Shown one piece after another: positions 7,016 to 9,534 of a stretch of 9,534 nucleotides of DNA. Origin of the DNA: Draconibacterium sp. (lineage in GTDB: Bacteria > Bacteroidota > Bacteroidia > Bacteroidales > Prolixibacteraceae); the NCBI GenBank assembly GCA_030595485.1, contig JAUVDE010000101.1:1-9534 (forward strand), given 5' to 3'. The translations under genes and the position numbers were made by a program. The notes under the pieces are model-generated. The model was given only the letters and a program-made list of their open reading frames with translations, did not search any database and was not told the origin of the DNA. The number at the start of each line of letters is the position of its first letter. The stretch's first letter is position 1.

Positions 7016-9093
7016 TCAAATTCTGTTGAAAATGTTGAAGCTGGTAATCCGGCTTCGTTTACCAGGTTTGCATCGGTATAAGCGCTCCATCCGTAACGAA
7101 AGTGTTTTGGGTTTGAAACTTCATCCGACCAAATCTCAATCTTATTTCCTATTATTTTTGTTTCTGCTGTTTTATAAATCTCATCTTCTCCTGCTACTTC
7201 AAAAGAGCGTAAGGGGTTATCGTCACATGTTTTTAAAGTCTCTGCAAAAGTGTATTCAATCACCACTTTATTCTGAATGAATTTAATATTTTTCACCTCA
7301 GGTCCTTGCCACTGAATATCTTTATCGTACAATTTATTTAAAGCGATTAGTGCTACACGCTCACCCACTTCTTTTTTCTTTGTTGGATGAACATTAGTTG
7401 GATGTCCCACATCGCTGGAAACTACCATTTCACAATTCGGTATTTGTTTTGCCAGACGACGTTGCGAATCGCGAAAATGCCCCCAACTTGGGCGATTAAC
7501 ACTTGAAAGTTGCACAAAATAGAAAGGTACATTTTCGCCCCAAACGTTTCGCCAACTTTCAACTAAAGCGGGGAAAAGTTGTTCATGAAACTCAACATTA
7601 TGTGCGTTCGATTCACCCTGATACCAAACGACTCCTTTAATTGGCATTCCTTTTAGAGGTTCAATTCCAGTTTCAAATAAATAAGCAGGATGAAAAGGGT
7701 GACGTTGTTTTGGATTCTCAGAATTCTGATTATTGAATGCCGCACGCTCTTTGCAAAATGCCTGAACAAAATCGTTCTTTTCCCAATTCATAAGAACATC
7801 AACCAATTGCGGGTTGAATTCCAAAGTTTTTCGGTCAATCCAAGATTCCGTTGGTGAGCCACCTTTTGAATTATGAATCAGTCCGATTGGGACACCAGTT
7901 TCCTCGTACAATTTGCGTCCAAAATGGTAGGCTATTGCCGAGAATTCACTCGCTGTTACAGGTGTGCATGCTACCCATTTCCCAGAAAAGAATTCAAGGT
8001 CATTCGTTTTTTGAAGCTGCTCTTCAGTCCATTTGGATTTTCCACCCCAGGCAACAGTTTCCATGTTGAATAACCTTATTGCAGGATAATTGGCTTTCGG
8101 TATTTCTTCTTTGGCGCGGGCTGTAGTTTTAAGTGCAAATGACATATTAGACTGCCCCGAACAGAGATACAAATCGCCTATCAAAATATCGCTCAGAACA
8201 ATACTCTTATCTTTACTTTCAATCTTTAATGAATACGGACCGCCAGCCTTTTTCGCTGGAAACTCCACTTTCCATTTACCAAATTTATTTGTTTCTGCTG
8301 AAAGGCTTGCACCATCCAATTCAACTGTAATTTTATCGCCTTTATTTGCAGTTCCATAAACAGGAATTTTAACACCACGCTGTAAAATCATTTTATGGTT
8401 GAAAACGTCGGGGATTTGCAGTCCACCAAAATCACCAGTTAAACGCTGATAAACCGTTTTTGCTAAAATACCTGCTCCTTCAGTATTGGGATGAAGGTTG
8501 TCGGGCATTAAATCGGGACGCGAATAAAGCGGAGTATGAAAATCAATCAGTTCAGTATTTTTTCCTAAGGCAATTACCTCAATCTTTCCCTGAATTTGCC
8601 AAAACCAATCTCGCGTACCCGATTTAAATCTGGGGTGACCATGAAAAATTGGTGTCATTTTGCAAATCCAAACTTCTGGTTTCGACGATAAATTTCTAAA
8701 AGAATCGATTAATGCCGAATAATCTCCAACAAAATCCTGACGATAATTCGCCCAATTTCGCGGGTCGGTATCATTTAGTCCCAAATGAATAATTACTATT
8801 TGCGGTTCAAATTGTAGTGCTTCCTGAAATACTTGATTCCGGATATATGGACGATGTCCTTTGGTTAACAAAGTGGCTCCACTTAAAGCAAAGTTACCCA
8901 CTTGGTATTCTTCACCCAACATTTTTTGAAGTTGGGAGGGATAACAATTTACCTCACGATTTTCAATTCCGTATCCAAACGTAACCGAATTGCCGATGCA
9001 AGCAACTTTTATTTTTTCTGAATTTTGTGCAACACAAATTACTGTTGATACACAAAACAGAAGTACAAAAGATATTTTAAGCAAGTTCTTCAT
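7009..9093 (-). CDS. nanS: Secreted two-domain sialate O-acetylesterase (SGNH + SASA)
   Basis: This 694-residue exported esterase has a signal peptide at about 1-22 (ending CVAQ; the cysteine lacks a proper lipobox). Residues about 27-218 are an SGNH/GDSL hydrolase: GNSVT with Ser36, SGAT with Gly72, GLND with Asn107, and DNLHPN with Asp198 and His201. Residues about 225-670 are a SASA (sialate O-acetylesterase) domain: LCSGQSNM with Ser315, NSKGGSP at 408-414, WYQGESNAH at 490-498, and SDVGHPTNVHP with probable catalytic Asp561/His569. All catalytic blocks are present in both halves, so both should be active. This double-domain layout is known from Bacteroides and Tannerella enzymes that remove acetyl groups from O-acetylated sialic acids, clearing the way for sialidase, lyase and uptake. 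The gene starts 11 bp after the preceding UroD-like gene and is followed by a 139 bp spacer before the lyase. Activity on other acetylated sugars (e.g. xylan) is possible for SASA proteins, but the locus favours sialate. Confidence 0.9.
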   Translation of the reverse strand: MKNLLKISFVLLFCVSTVICVAQNSEKIKVACIGNSVTFGYGIENREVNCYPSQLQKMLGEEYQVGNFALSGATLLTKGHRPYIRNQVFQEALQFEPQIVIIHLGLNDTDPRNWANYRQDFVGDYSALIDSFRNLSSKPEVWICKMTPIFHGHPRFKSGTRDWFWQIQGKIEVIALGKNTELIDFHTPLYSRPDLMPDNLHPNTEGAGILAKTVYQRLTGDFGGLQIPDVFNHKMILQRGVKIPVYGTANKGDKITVELDGASLSAETNKFGKWKVEFPAKKAGGPYSLKIESKDKSIVLSDILIGDLYLCSGQSNMSFALKTTARAKEEIPKANYPAIRLFNMETVAWGGKSKWTEEQLQKTNDLEFFSGKWVACTPVTASEFSAIAYHFGRKLYEETGVPIGLIHNSKGGSPTESWIDRKTLEFNPQLVDVLMNWEKNDFVQAFCKERAAFNNQNSENPKQRHPFHPAYLFETGIEPLKGMPIKGVVWYQGESNAHNVEFHEQLFPALVESWRNVWGENVPFYFVQLSSVNRPSWGHFRDSQRRLAKQIPNCEMVVSSDVGHPTNVHPTKKKEVGERVALIALNKLYDKDIQWQGPEVKNIKFIQNKVVIEYTFAETLKTCDDNPLRSFEVAGEDEIYKTAETKIIGNKIEIWSDEVSNPKHFRYGWSAYTDANLVNEAGLPASTFSTEFEE

Positions 9094-9104
9094 TCAATAA
9101 TAAA

Positions 9105-9534
9105 TTATTTGTATTCCAAAACAGCATCCCGCATTGCCATAAAATTTTCAACCGGTACAAACTCGTGCAAATTATGGCTCGACGAAACAATGTAACCACC
9201 ACCCTGCTTCATTTTATCGATGTGCATTTTCACATTGTTGTAAACCTCTTGTGGTGTTCCATTTCGCAAAACTCCCTCAATATCGATGTTTCCTGAAATG
9301 GTTATCTGTTTGCCAAACGATTCTTTTATCTCAAAAACATCCTGATTTCCAGCGCACAAATCGATTGGGTTCAGAATATCTGTTCCCATTTCCAGAAAGC
9401 GTGGAATCATATTATCGATTTTCCCATCAATGTGAAAGAACACATTTTTGTCTTTCGACTTTGCCAACTGCATTCCCTCTTCAATAAAACTAAACTCAAG
9501 TTTCTCCAGTTCCTCGTAGCTAACCATAGGCGCC
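9105..9534 (-). CDS. Uroporphyrinogen-decarboxylase-fold protein, C-terminal part only
   Basis: The frame is open to the right-hand edge of the window, so only about the last 142 residues are visible. The in-frame ATG at 9527 is preceded by Ala-Pro codons, and APMVS resembles an internal family motif, so it is not the true start. The segment has the typical UroD-superfamily C-terminal series: FFHIDGKID, GTDILNPIDLCAG, ISGNIDIEGVL, GTPQEVYNNVKMHIDKM and GGGYIVSSSHNLHEFVPVENF. True uroporphyrinogen decarboxylase works in heme synthesis, but relatives include corrinoid methyltransferases such as MtaA/MtbA. The zinc-binding HxC of those methyltransferases appears here as His-Ile-Asp, which argues against a zinc methyltransferase. 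UroD-fold proteins with no assigned reaction are often found in sugar-degradation loci. It ends 11 bp before the esterase gene, so the two are probably in one operon. The reaction is unknown. Confidence 0.85.
   Translation of the reverse strand, partial: APMVSYEELEKLEFSFIEEGMQLAKSKDKNVFFHIDGKIDNMIPRFLEMGTDILNPIDLCAGNQDVFEIKESFGKQITISGNIDIEGVLRNGTPQEVYNNVKMHIDKMKQGGGYIVSSSHNLHEFVPVENFMAMRDAVLEYK

Overview
The window is AT-rich, and every gene is on the minus strand, so it reads from right to left in transcription order. It looks like part of a sialic acid (N-acetylneuraminate, Neu5Ac) utilisation locus from a member of the Bacteroidota. The phylum is inferred from four things: the absence of Shine-Dalgarno sequences, the short signal peptides ending near A-Q or S-Q, the Bacteroides-style route (lyase followed by an AGE-type epimerase instead of a kinase and NanE of the E. 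coli type), and the two-domain sialate O-acetylesterase. I cannot fix the genus.

Layout in transcription order: (1) 9534-9105, the C-terminal part of a uroporphyrinogen-decarboxylase-fold protein, cut by the window edge. (2) 9093-7009, a secreted two-domain SGNH + SASA sialate O-acetylesterase. (3) 6869-5958, N-acetylneuraminate lyase. (4) 5895-3217, a single polypeptide joining a secreted six-blade Kelch propeller (sialate mutarotase type) to a sodium:solute symporter. (5) 3210-2035, an N-acylglucosamine 2-epimerase. (6) 1912-1, a secreted GH78-type (alpha-L-rhamnosidase-like) glycosidase whose C-terminus lies outside the window. The GH78-type gene has no stop codon inside the window and is read here by direct translation of the minus strand.

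Proposed workflow (inference from families): the esterase removes O-acetyl groups from sialic acid outside the cytoplasm. The propeller domain speeds anomer interconversion of free Neu5Ac in the periplasm and passes it to its own fused Na+-driven transporter. The lyase splits Neu5Ac to ManNAc and pyruvate, and the epimerase converts ManNAc to GlcNAc. The GlcNAc kinase, the sialidase, the SusC/D outer-membrane pair and any regulator are not in the window.

Spacing is informative. Genes 1/2 are 11 bp apart and genes 4/5 are 6 bp apart, but the lyase is set off by 139 bp and 62 bp spacers. Both spacers contain degenerate 7-bp-period repeats of the same type, so the lyase gene is bracketed by them. 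The repeat upstream of the lyase also creates a spurious N-terminal extension of its reading frame. The GH78-type gene follows a 122 bp spacer that may hold its own promoter. No tRNA, rRNA, CRISPR array, insertion sequence or convincing rho-independent terminator was seen. No stretch longer than 300 bases lacks a gene.
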